From Neckera pumila (Eukaryota; Streptophyta; Bryopsida; Hypnales; Neckeraceae), in contig OZ018414.1 in the NCBI GenBank assembly GCA_963969595.1, positions 14,119,660 to 14,183,659 of the forward strand: DNA of 64,000 nt, in the 5' to 3' direction. Below the pieces are notes generated by a model. The model made no database searches and was not told where the DNA came from. It worked only from the letters and a program-made list of their open reading frames with translations. A program made the position numbers and the translations under genes. Within the stretch, counting starts at the first letter, position 1, and every line of letters starts with the position of its first letter. Positions 46,526-56,606 of the stretch are shown in pieces.

Positions 46526-47452
46526 GGATGTGTGTTACGAAAACCTACTGACGTCGTGACTGAGTGTTGGTTTGTCAGACTGACAGTCGCTTCCATGCAG
46601 TTTCTGAAGCGGTTTTAGACTCCTCTGGTTGTCGAAGACTTTTGAACCCCCTTCACGTGACCGCTAGGTTTGCCTCGGGCCTCTCGTCGCTCGTCCCCAT
46701 TGGGAGCACTAGCCTAGTTTCCTGGATCCGACCCTTCTAATTCTTTCGCAAAACTGGCACTGGACATGTGATTCAAGTTACTAGTGTGCAACGCTTGTGA
46801 AGCTTCCGAATGAGAGGCTTTTAAGTGCCTACGCAAGTCAGCGCAGGTTCTTACTTACCCCTCCATTGTTACTGAGAAGGAGCCGCTCGTCCTTGTACAA
46901 ATCGTGCAAGGACGGAAGTGTGACCGTGTCAATGCGGGGTCAAGATTTTAGAAGAAGCTTGCAGAGCTTCCATCGTGTTGCTTGGTCTGGGTAATATTAA
47001 CAAGTGGCTGTATTATAGTTCAGCCACTTGCAGTGATGTTAGTGTGTAGGTTGACAGGAATATCGACGATCCGCCGTCCCTGGAAATGCATTTTGCCTAC
47101 TTTGAAGCTGTCGCCATTTTCTAGTTGTTTCCATCGTCCTGGACTGCTTCGTCTTTCTCACTTGAAATCTGGAAGTTCTTGTATGTGCTCTGGGTAGGAT
47201 ATTGTGAACGAGATAACGAATTTGGATTGGACCTTCGAAGTAGATTTTGGGGTTCGCCTTTGCTAGAAAAGCTGTGAAGTGCAATGTTTACTACAAGAAC
47301 TTGAGCCGCATCAGCAGTAGTCCAACTGACAGTGTGAACGTACCGTCTTGCAGCTGGCTGACAAGGGAAAGAACGGCCACAGATCTTTGTCTGTATAGAC
47401 AGGGGTGGGAATTTAAGTGCCCATGGGCATCAACGTGAGCGGGTGATGGTTT

Positions 47453-47470
47453 CCTACAACCTGTTGTAGG
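47453..47470 (+). promoter_or_regulatory. 18-bp palindrome in the ALOG leader
   Basis: CCTACAACCTGTTGTAGG reads as CCTACAAC-CT-GTTGTAGG, a perfect 8-bp-arm hairpin ending 157 bases before the start codon. It could be a protein-binding palindrome in DNA or a small hairpin in the leader. Confidence 0.5.
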
Positions 47471-47564
47471 TTGCACTTGCCCGTGGTGCTTTCCAAGTTC
47501 CTTCGGAAGCACATCCTTTACCGTCGGTAGTAGCAGAGGTTTTTGATCCACGCGCATTTTCTCC

Positions 47565-47606
47565 ATGGTGTATCAAAACTCCTCCGTTGAAGAGATTCCC
47601 CGCTAA
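47565..47606 (+). promoter_or_regulatory. Upstream ORF (13 codons) before the ALOG start
   Basis: ATG 47565 reads MVYQNSSVEEIPR and stops at TAA 47604-47606, 21 bases before the main ATG and in the same frame. Its context has G at +4. The main ATG has T at -3 and A at +4, weak by plant standards. If the leader is not spliced here, ribosomes would meet this uORF first and reach the ALOG start by leaky scanning or reinitiation. The TAA also rules out N-terminal extension of the ALOG protein. Confidence 0.5.
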
Positions 47607-47627
47607 GAGCAAAGCAGTCGATTGTTA

Positions 47628-48518
47628 ATGACATCTGACTTCCGCAACACCGAGTTCCGCAACATTCTCAGCCAAGCGACTCCGACCAACCAGCCCGGCG
47701 AATCTGGCAGACCAGGCGAGCCCACGCCGTTCGGGCGGGAGGATCATCACTACAGCAGCATCGGTGCGCTGCAGCTGGAGCACCGGGATACCAAGCCACC
47801 CAACATTCGAGAGAACGACTTCGCCAGTCGGATTCAGTCCCTTATGAGCGGGGAAGTGGCGCTAGGCACTTTGGAGGACCATGGCGCGGGGCCTTCGACG
47901 GCGCTGATGGCGTCCTCCCCCGGGGGCCTGGTGCCCAACGGCGTGATGCCGCAGGGTCTGCAGGTGGACGCGCAGCACGACCAGAACTCGCGCGCGCCCA
48001 GTCGCTATGAGGCGCAGAAGCGGCGCGACTGGAACACCTTCGGGCAGTACCTGCGCAACCACCGTCCGCCGCTGGCGCTGGCTCGGTGCACGGGCGTGCA
48101 CGTCCTGGAGTTCGTGCGCTACCTGGACCAATTCGGCAAGACCAAGGTGCACAACCCATCGTGTCCGTTCTTCGGCCTGCCGCACCCGCCGCACCCTTGC
48201 CCGTGCCCGCTGCGGCAAGCGTGGGGGTCGCTGGACGCGCTCATCGGGCGCCTGCGGGCGGCGTTCGAGGAGAACGGGGGCAAGCCCGAGAGCAACCCGT
48301 TCGGCGCCAGACAGGTGCGGCTGTACCTGCGCGAGGTGCGCGAGATGCAGGCGAAGGCGCGAGGGATCGCGTACGAAAAGAAGAAGCGGAAGCGGATGCC
48401 CGCGGCGCCGGAGGGCGTGACGGCCAACGGCGTGACGGGGGTGGGCATGAATCTGAGCAACGGCGTGGGCGGCTTGAGCAATGGCGGCAGCGTCCACGCC
48501 CTTCCCGCCCAGCAGTGA
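47628..48518 (+). CDS. ALOG: ALOG domain transcription factor (LSH/G1/TAWAWA1-like)
   Basis: Single exon, 296 residues, a nuclear DNA-binding protein of the family named after Arabidopsis LSH1 and Oryza G1, which controls meristem and organ development. The ALOG domain spans about residues 122-250: [18 protein letters not shown], then [20 protein letters not shown], then [10 protein letters not shown]. The zinc-ribbon insert follows (His175, Cys179, Cys191 and Cys193 in HNPSCPFFG...HPCPCP), then [20 protein letters not shown] and [16 protein letters not shown]. The basic YEKKKRKR (250-256) is the usual nuclear signal. The N-terminus (1-121) and Gly/Asn-rich tail (260-296) are low complexity. 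ATG 47628 is the first in-frame ATG after TAA 47604. GC content far exceeds the surroundings. Long frames on other strands here are shadows. Confidence 0.95.
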   Translation: MTSDFRNTEFRNILSQATPTNQPGESGRPGEPTPFGREDHHYSSIGALQLEHRDTKPPNIRENDFASRIQSLMSGEVALGTLEDHGAGPSTALMASSPGGLVPNGVMPQGLQVDAQHDQNSRAPSRYEAQKRRDWNTFGQYLRNHRPPLALARCTGVHVLEFVRYLDQFGKTKVHNPSCPFFGLPHPPHPCPCPLRQAWGSLDALIGRLRAAFEENGGKPESNPFGARQVRLYLREVREMQAKARGIAYEKKKRKRMPAAPEGVTANGVTGVGMNLSNGVGGLSNGGSVHALPAQQ

Positions 48519-49220
48519 TCGAGCGCGGTGCAGAGGGAGGCTAGGCGGATGCAAGCGAGCGTCGGTTAGCGCCCGGCGCTCACACGTACCCTGACCACGC
48601 CTGCACTCCGATTGTTGCTTCATTTGGACCTCCAAATCAAAGTTTTGGCCTTGAGGATCGGGACAGAGAGTCGACCGACTCCCTTCTTACACACATGAAT
48701 TAGGATGAAATTCGGCACCTGGCACCATTGCACGAAGGGCTGCTGGCTGGTGTCCCTCTACAAACGGTGATTAATTTTTGGCACGACGAAGACGACGGCG
48801 AGGACGTCGACCGACAATATATGGTTCTTGCTGGGAGCTGCAAGCCTGGGCGGCGAAAGGCAGATTCTTCTATGTACATATCTAGACTGTCTGTAGATAT
48901 TCCTTTCCTTCATACCCGTTCCCCATCCTTTCTCTTGCAGCTGCTTCAGTAGTAGTACGATCTGGGCAGGACCTTCATCTCCTCAAGGTATAGATAGAGA
49001 GATATATGGGTGTAGCTGTAAACAGCCACCCACCCCTTTCTTTAGGTTTATCATTTTCTCTGTGTCTCTCGTGATCATCGTCTTATTCATGCTTTCCCTC
49101 GCCCTCTTAATTCTTGTTGATCAGTTTTGCAATTGATTGGGGCAATCCGTTTCTAGCTTTTTTCACGTCTTTCCGCCTCCGAGGCACCTGCTTGTGGAAT
49201 GAATAAAAGCTATGGTCCTC
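48519..49220 (+). other. Probable ALOG 3' UTR
   Basis: No credible ORF follows the TGA. The sequence is T-rich and UTR-like with TGTA-containing motifs (TGTACATA near 48873, GTGTAGCTGTAAAC near 49010). AATAAA at 49202-49207 would give a 3' UTR of about 700 bases, ordinary for a plant transcription factor. Confidence 0.45.
49202..49207 (+). terminator. Candidate polyadenylation signal AATAAA
   Basis: GGAATGAATAAAAGCTATGG is the best AATAAA downstream of the ALOG stop codon. Plant poly(A) signals are loose, so this is a candidate only. Confidence 0.4.
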
Positions 49221-50425
49221 GGGGGGACGGTACTAGTGAATGGGATTAGCTAGACGAGTTGCCCCAATTCGTAGGAGCCTCTTCCGGTCCGGTGGAGCTG
49301 TAACGAGCTCGTTTGTAATATTTCCGCTATTGAGACCATGCCTTTGTCTCCTACTACATTCTTTCTCAGTGATATTGATGCGTTTTCGCTCACTAAAGTT
49401 CCTCTTTGCACTTTTGTATGTCCCCTCTTGGATATTTTCATTTTCACTTTGCTGCTGTCATTTTAGGGTTGTGTATTTTGGTTTTGTACCGACACATTGG
49501 CGTCCGAGATTTGGCTATGGGCTTCTTTAGTATGGCTTCGCATGGTTTCTGGAAACCAGTGTCAGTCAGGTCATCATGCTCCTGGTGTTGCACTTGATAC
49601 TTTGTGATTTGAATGTCGTCACGCATGGGTATGAGTACTTCACCGTCCTCCTCCCCCCTGTAATGATCGTTTCAATGTTACCGACGCCAAGGAGGTATCA
49701 TGTCCTGTGCATCATGTAGGCTGCATTCATTTTGTTGGAAGCACTTTGGATGCATGTGCCTAATATCAGTTAATTGTTATTTAACCCGATATCCGAATTG
49801 ACTTCCCTCCGGCGTCCATGCATGGTGACTTCTTCGATTCTGGACAATGTGGAAAGTCATCCGGGAAGTTTATGTGAAGATGCCGCCATTGATGTCGTAG
49901 TTGTACTGTGTGTGGAGACCTAGACTGTCGGTCTGCTCATCAGGACCTGTTTGGCGAGGTGAGCAGGGAAAGTGGAAGATGTAGGCATCGATGAAAGTTT
50001 TTCTTTATTTCGAAACATTCCTACAACTGAGAATCCCCCATGTTAGTTCGTGCTGAGGTGGGGAGCATGAGGCTGGTCGGTTAGTCAGATGGGATGAGTA
50101 GTAGTTGCGTGGGTGCTAGCTGCCCTTTTTCCACAGGGATTTGGATCCGCCGGCCTACAGTGCCTGTCTGAAGCACAGCTGCCTGCTGCACTCATGCGCA
50201 TCCTTGATGCACGCAGGGGTACTCTACAGTGCCCGGCCCTTGCTTGATAATCTTTGTCACTAATAACATATAAATGTACCTCCTCCAATATCTCGGTCTG
50301 CTGTTGCTGGGTGCTTGCAATCCCCAGCCACCTCAGCTTCCTTGCAAGACTTCCGGCGTACTTGTCTTAAAAGAGAGTCAAACGTCGCAAACTTTCGTTT
50401 CCGTGCAATTATTCGCTTCGGGGTT

Positions 50426-50442
50426 GCAGGCAGGCAGGCAGG
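50426..50442 (+). repeat. GCAG microsatellite
   Basis: About four tandem GCAG units followed by GCATGG. Confidence 0.85.
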
Positions 50443-52240
50443 CATGGACTCAGGTCACTCCACTCCCTCAAGCGAGAGAGATGAGTGATAATTTGATTAG
50501 TGATGATGATGATCCCACTTCCACAGTTCCACCAGAGCAGCCTGGGAAGCAAATCTAGAGCAGCGATGCGATGCGCATGGGCATTAATGAAGCAGGTCAC
50601 TCATGCCGATTGACCCGATTATTAAATAATAAAGCATCTTGGAAGAGCATAATTATGGCACCAGAATTGGGACGCAGAAAGGTACTGTAGAGATCATTTC
50701 GGAGCGCAAGTGGGATGCGGAAACTGCGCGGTCAACAGGCAAGGCCATGTGAAAGGTCCCTCGCCTTCCCACGACTTTGGACTGGCTTTGATACTATCAA
50801 TACCACTTAACTTATTACCACCCTCATGATCACCTTATTAACTTACTCAACGCCACTGCTGCACTTCCCCAGTCCGTCCCTTGTTTTCTGTTTGGCCTAC
50901 CTAGTGCATCGAACCCCCACCAGATTCCTCATCGATCAGCTCCCCCAAGTCATGCCGTCACCATCATCACCCACATCGACTACCACCGAATCTGCACTGA
51001 ATTTCTGCAACTCCAGGACTGGGTAAGTTCGTAGAATACAGTACACGACTTCGAAGATATTATTTCTTTTATTTATCAAATATCACCATCTACGACGGTA
51101 GCCAGGACGGACTCCCCAGGCAGCGTTTCAGTTTCAGTTCTCCTTTCTCTTTCTCTTTTTCTCCCTCCTCTGCACTTTTCCACGACCGGCTTTCATCCCC
51201 CGCCCCCTGCCGAGATCCTCATAATGACAACCTGGCTACTCCCCAGAACAGAAGACTGACTGCTCATTTCCGGTCCTCTTGCATCAGCATGATCGCAGCA
51301 GCCCCATGTGATTCGCCTCGCTCGCCCAATGGCAGGCGCCCAATTGTTTTCTGGTCCTCCAATCATCTAGGTAGACTGATCATATTATTTTTCCCATTCT
51401 AGGGACTGCAACCCCTACTACGCACTGATTTACTACTGTACTGGCTGGCGGGCTACTCCGTCCGTCACGCATCGATTAAAACCAGCGTTTCAGGGCAGGC
51501 TACGGTACTCGTGAGTGGAGTGGTCCTGACTAGGCCCTAGCCTGCACTTCCGTCGCGACTCTTTCTTGGCTTTACTTAAGTCAACGAGTAATCTCTAATT
51601 AAGCAGAAACAATTAATTAAAATAAAGAAAGGCCAGTTCATATTACTGGACGCGCGGCATCCTCGTCGTCCTGCAGACGGACTCTGACAACAATAGGCAT
51701 TTCTTACACTACGGTTCACCGAGCAGGACGAACTCCAGGACGACGATGCCGTTCCGATTTCTTCCCTTCCGTGCTCTGCCGTGCTCTGATGACTCTGGCT
51801 CGGGATCCACGATCCATCCATCCATCTTTTTTCTTTCGGGATTCATCCGCAACTCCGCATTGATCGCCCACGCGTCTGCCATGCCCCAGCAACTTCCACC
51901 GTCGGATCCACATGCTTGGGGAAAATGGTAAGATCGTGGCCGCTCATGGGCGAAAGATGCATATCCGGCCCTGAATTCTTTCGACAGGGAATCGTTCCTA
52001 GTCTTTACTATAGCCCCCGGGGGAGGGGAGTATTTTTATATAAATTTTTATATAATAATATAAGGAGGGGTTGCCTCTTCCCTCCGGGGCTCGGGTTCCG
52101 AGAACGGAGAGTCGCGCATTCAAGTTTCCTCAGTTTTTAGTGGTGAAGCTCGTAGGGGGACATGTCTAGAGGTTGTGCTGCTTTTTGACTCTCGGGTCTC
52201 TCGGCTGTGGTGGTGTCCACACGCATTCGTCGGTTCTGCA

Positions 52241-52310
52241 GGAGGAGGGCAGGGGGGGGGGGGCCGGGCCGGGTTGGGTAACCCAACTCGGGTGGGGTGG
52301 GGTAGGGTGG
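52241..52310 (+). repeat. G-rich tract with 12-G run and palindrome
   Basis: GGAGGAGGGCA is followed by twelve G (52252-52263), GGGCC words, the perfect palindrome GTTGGGTAACCCAAC (52273-52287) and then GGTGGGGTGGGGTAGGGTGG. Several G-runs with short loops meet the G-quadruplex pattern on this strand. It lies about 260 bp before the TTAA-type elements resume. Confidence 0.8.
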
Positions 52311-52568
52311 AGAAGACTTAGGGTGCCCTTGTGGCCCTTATTGTCGTTGGTGTGCCGCCCATTCCCGTGCTGTGAACCTATTGATTTTCCTCTTTTGGGT
52401 CTTTTAGAGAGGTTGGCTTTTGTGGGTGCATACATGGCACGTGCGTGTAGGTGTGGAGGGGTTGTGATTGGCCTTAGAATTTCAAGGTCTATTCCCTATC
52501 TAAAATAGGGGCACCTTTGGCAACTGCGTACCTACAATTGCATTCTTCTATGACTTGAAGTGATTTAA

Positions 52569-53669
52569 CCCCTAAAGTCGTCCCATTGTCCTCTAGAAGT
52601 CATTCCAAATGTGCATGTAAAAAAAATGACCCTCTATTTTGTGCTTGATTTATTTATCTTCAATACCTCTCCAAGCTAATTTGGAGCCTCTAATTTTAGA
52701 TATAAATTCAAATTTTCCAAATTTTATCATGGGCGGAATATAAAAAAATTATAGTGTTTTTCCTAGGGATAAAATTAGGGACGAGCGAGGGGGTCGATTC
52801 ACCCTTGCCATTTTGGGTTGGCTCCTACACTTTCAGTTTTCATTGTGATTTTTTGAAACTTTTTCAAAGATAGGAAAACACATAAGCTTTTTGAGGATAT
52901 CATTTTTATTTCAATTAGTGCGCAAAAGCAAAAGTTATGCCTCCCTAAGTTCAAAACAATGTTTGTTGGGCAACACAAAAAATTCCAATAAATCTATAAA
53001 GAATTTTTTTTTTAAATTCTCGTAGAAAATATTTTTATCCATATGGAGAGATTTGATTTATATTATTTGGATTAGTCATGAGAAAGTTATGGACAATCTT
53101 GTTTTTTGAGCAATCTAAGAAACTTCTTGGAAAATAAATTATAGAATTCATTTTTAATGCAATTATTACAATATTTCAAAATAAATTGTTCGAGAGACTT
53201 AAGTTTGCTTGATAGAACAATCTTACTATTGGAATTATTGTGCTTCAATTTCATCTTAGAGCTATTAATAAATTAGTTTTTCATTCAATTTTGGAACTAA
53301 TTCTATTTAACATTTTTTTAAGTAATAAAAATCAAATGTGACTTTTTTGAAAAAGAATTCTTAGACTTTCAAATCAATTCTTCAAGATTAAAAAATTTTA
53401 ATTCAACATGCATAGTACAAAATTTTAAGCTAAGAAGATTCAATTCCTAAAATGAAAGGCAGGCTTGGTTGAAAAAAAAGGTTTTCATCACTTCAAACGC
53501 AAATATATTGCAATCCACATAGTCAAAAATTTTGAAATTTCTTTCACATAGTTTTATACTAGTCTAATATAAGATCTTATGACAAAAAAATGTTAAGAAT
53601 TCTGCACTTTGTAAAGAAAGTACAATTTTGAGTGGAATTTGATGAAAAAAATCCTTAAGACTTTAGAGG
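52569..53669 (+). mobile_element. TTAA-type element, family A, with a nested repeat
   Basis: TTAA at 52565-52568 and 53670-53673; left end CCCCTAAAGTCGTCCCATTG, right end AAGACTTTAGAGG. At 1101 bp it is about 200 bp longer than its relatives because a family G repeat (about 52605-52830) splits the subterminal region just after GTCCTCTAG. After it, family A resumes with GGCTCCTACACTTTC. First TTAA-type element after the gene island. Confidence 0.75.
52605..52830 (+). repeat. Family G repeat, copy 6, nested in family A
   Basis: Has CTATTTTGTGCTTGATTTAT, then CTCCAAGCTAATTTGGAGCC, then TTTTATCATGGGCGGAATAT, then GGGGTCGATTCACCCTTGCC. Its position inside a family A element shows that family G moved after that element arrived. 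Confidence 0.6.
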
Positions 53670-53673
53670 TTAA

Positions 53674-54165
53674 AGTTGGATTAGAATCTTAGGAATAGTA
53701 ATTAAGTCAAACTACAAATGTAATGGCTCATAAAGGATAAAATCATAAAGGACTAAGGGATTATCTAGAATTCCGAAATTGTAAAGATGTATTATAAAAT
53801 GCAACTTAGAAGAATATTTTAATGATGTTGTAAAATATGATCTAAAAATCACATCTGGTTGGTTAGCTCAACAATATTGTAGCCAGAAGTCACATTTGGC
53901 GGAAAATAATTAAAAAAAACTTAAGCTGAATGGTTTTGAAAATTATCAAGACACCTTGCCAAATCCAAAGAAAATTTATTGTTAAAAAAGCCGAAATGCT
54001 TGAAAATGTTCCAATATCTACATGCCAGTACATGTCCATTAAGAGAGGTAGTTTTTATAGTGATATTCATTGTCCATCATCAATCCCCAAAGGGTATGGG
54101 ACAATTTGAGGATGAGCTTGAACGCTCATTGTCAAAATGCAAGAATTGTGTTTAATGTAGAATTT
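53674..54165. other. AT-rich intergenic DNA
   Basis: Nothing recognised in this interval. Confidence 0.4.
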
Positions 54166-54459
54166 TAGACCTCGTTTTGGCACAGTAGAATAACTTCTTC
54201 TTTTTAATTTCATCTCCAAAAATCCATTTGTGATTTCAAGACTCCAGTAAAAAGTTATGGACAAAATTTAGAGAGGATGTTTGAAAATGTCAAAGAAAAT
54301 TTCTCTCCTAACTCCCTCTGAATTTTGTCCATAACTTTTTATTGGAGACTCAAAATCTTAGACATATTTTTTGGAGATGAAATTAAGCTTGATTTACCAA
54401 CTTTTCTTAGTTGAAAGTTTTATAAAAATAGTTATTCTACTGTGCCAAAATGAGGTCTG
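54166..54459. mobile_element. Foldback MITE, family J
   Basis: TAGACCTCGTTTTGGCACAG and the complement of CTGTGCCAAAATGAGGTCTG are inverted termini. Pairing extends inward through AGTAGAATAACT and again through AATTTCATCTCCAAAAA and AAAAAGTTATGGACAAAATT, so nearly the whole 294 bp folds back. The flanks share AATTT (54161-54165, 54460-54464). Related to 19300-19480. Superfamily unclear. Confidence 0.65.
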
Positions 54460-54464
54460 AATTT

Positions 54465-55157
54465 CAACATTGAACAAAATTTTTGCTTTTGACTTAACTA
54501 GATATGAGCAGTTGAGTTCTATTAATCCTAATTTACATATCCCACATGGATTGTTCTACCTCCTACCATCTCACATGTATAAAGACATTGTCTATACATC
54601 TTCTTCAACTCCCAACAAAAGTGACTTTCAAATCTGTAAAAGGTGGTTGCCAAAAATTACAATAATATTTATTTTAATGCTGAATTTTTAAGAAATTATA
54701 TTTTAAAGTGCCAAAGTGCCTTTTGGACTTTAATTAATTATTTGACAAACATAGGCCGAAGGTGACTTCCAAGGATGGTAGTATGCAAACCAATGTTCTT
54801 CAATTAAATTTGAAGCAAGAAATTGAAATTTCTTCTAAATTCAATTGTAGATTGAATATTTGCGATTTTCACAAGATAATCTTTTTAAATCAAAATATTA
54901 AATTCTTATCATAGTAATTTATTTATTTTTAAATATTTTTAATTCAAATTAATTTTTTAAGGGTCATTTTTTGAACTAAAAAGTTTATTTTTAGAGGCTA
55001 GACATACTAGCACACTTTGAATTATAGGAAATTTTCAAATCAAAGTCTTCAAAATGTACACTGTACAAATGTTGAATAACTAGCATAAGAATTTTTTCTT
55101 AAAATCGGAAGAAGAAACGCATTTTAGTGTGCACTGGATGTGTTTGCATTCATTTAA
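54465..55157. other. AT-rich intergenic DNA
   Basis: The short frame at 54470-54691 has no recognisable domain. No terminal repeats seen. Confidence 0.4.
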
Positions 55158-56606
55158 TGTTCATACACTCCCAAGGTATTTTTTCCATAAAAAAATACTC
55201 AAAATTGCCATTTCTATTGTAAATTGGAAAAATTTAGAAAATTTAGAAATGATTTCTTTTGCATATCGAACCATGGAATCTTGCACTATACTAATATAAA
55301 TGTACAATAAAAAAATTCAAAATCTTTGAGTGCGTAGATTGCAAGAAATTGCGTTTGTAGTGAAATAAACAAGTTTTTTTTGCACCTTGTCTGACTAGAT
55401 TTTAAGAATTTGAATCTTCGTAGCTTAAAATTTTTGCTCTACACATTTTGAATTTCTAAATCTTTATATTGAAAACTTGAATTGAGAGTCTTTGAAATTA
55501 TTTTTAACCCCTAAAAGCTCGTTGTCCCTTCGAGGGACAAATGCGTTTTCAGGCAGGTACCTACGGGCTGAAATTTTCTCCTAATTTTCTAAAACTTTTT
55601 TGGAAGGTAGAAAAATTGATCAACTTCATGGGAATATAATTTTTTTACAATCGGTGCCCAGGAACAAAAGTTATGACCAAATAAACTCAAAACAGAGGAC
55701 GGCGAGCAGCAAAAAAAAATTTGCACTTTTATTTTCTGTTTCTTTTTTTTAGTATTCTTTTTCTCATAGATTATATTTTTGTCTATCTAAAAAGCTTTGA
55801 TTCATTTCATTTGGATTTGTTATGAGAAAGTGTTGGACATTCTTGTTTTTCGGGTAGTTAGAGCATCTTTTTGAAAAAATAACTTGTAGGATTCATTTCT
55901 AAATGCAATTTTTTAAAATTAAATTTTTTTTTTTGCATGTTTAAGTTTATTTGTTAGAACAATCTCACCATTGGGATTAGTGCATTTTAATTCCATCTAA
56001 AATATATGAATATTTTAGATTTTCCTTCTATCTCGTACCTACTTCTACTTAACAATTTTATCAATAATGAAAATTAAGTTTTTTTGAATTCTTTTTTTTG
56101 GATAGATTGTCAACTCAATTCTCCACTATAAAAATTTAAAGCTCAAAACTCTGTAGTGTAAAAATTTTAAGTTAAAAATGTTCAAAGTCAAAAAATCCAG
56201 TCCCACAATGTGCTGAAAATTTTGTTTTTTTCACTTTAAACGTAGATGTCTTGCAATCTGTGCGTTCAAAAATTCTGAAATTTTTTCCACACATTTTCAT
56301 ACTAGTTAGGTGTAAGATCCTACAATTAGATGTGCAAAAAATACACTTTAAACTTTTTTTCATTCTTGACTAAAAAATGGGCAATTTGGGGTGTTTTTTG
56401 GCAAAAAAAAAGGCCTTGGGCCTTTAGGGGTTAAAAAGAAATACTTGATTTTCATTCTTTAAAAAAAATTATCAAGCACTGTAAAAGTAGGTACAAGATT
56501 GAAGGAACAATTAAATTGTTAACAGATCTAAAGTGGAATTAAAAATCACTAGTTTCAGAGGTGAGATTGTTTTATCAAATGAACTAAACCCTATTGAATT
56601 TTTTTT
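55158..56606 (-). mobile_element. Family A element (reverse), host of a nested family A
   Basis: Two halves, 55158-55503 and 56435 to about 56606, form one reversed family A element: CCATGGAATCTTGCACTATA, then GTAGATTGCAAGAAATTGCG, then TTGAATTGAGAGTC, resuming after the insertion with ACTTGATTTTCATTCTTTAA and GTAGGTACAAGATTGAAGGA. The left terminus is degraded after TTAA (55154-55157). The remainder beyond about 56606 is missing. Confidence 0.65.
55508..56430 (+). mobile_element. Nested TTAA-type element, family A
   Basis: CCCCTAAAAGCTCGTTG ... GGGCCTTTAGGGG with TTAA on both sides (55504-55507, 56431-56434). It sits inside a reversed member of its own family: host sequence continues across the junction if the insert and one TTAA are removed. 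The subterminal hairpin is GTCCCT TCG AGGGAC (55524-55538). 923 bp, non-coding. Confidence 0.85.

Larger units (their letters stand above)
44883..47564 (+). promoter_or_regulatory. Upstream and leader region of the ALOG gene
   Basis: GC rises from about 44.9 kb on. None of the overlapping short frames (44883-45206, 45325-45666, 45910-46362 and others) has a recognisable domain. The region holds a four-unit tandem repeat (45195-45285), a CGAAGA repeat (45701-45733) and a duplicated 20-mer (46486-46525). The promoter and 5' UTR probably lie here, perhaps with a leader intron, but no TATA box or start site can be fixed by eye. Confidence 0.35.
49221..52564. other. GC-richer flank downstream of the ALOG gene
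   Basis: No frame here (49240-49530, 50274-50558, 51576-51821, 52166-52508 and others) shows a recognisable protein. It contains GCAG microsatellites (50426-50442), GATGATGAT runs (about 50500-50512), a CT-rich tract at 51136-51170 and a G-rich tract at 52241-52310. It may hold the 3' regulatory region, an unannotated RNA gene, or the edge of another gene not visible by homology. Confidence 0.35.

Noticed and set aside
47622..47627. Possible ALOG start at TTG 47622
   Set aside because: Plant nuclear genes start at ATG; ATG 47628 is the first in-frame ATG after the TAA at 47604.
47842..48635. Long minus-strand and alternative plus-strand frames over the ALOG gene
   Set aside because: They are high-GC shadows of the real frame, made of Arg/Ala/Pro-rich low-complexity sequence. 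Only the 47628-48518 frame contains the ALOG domain.
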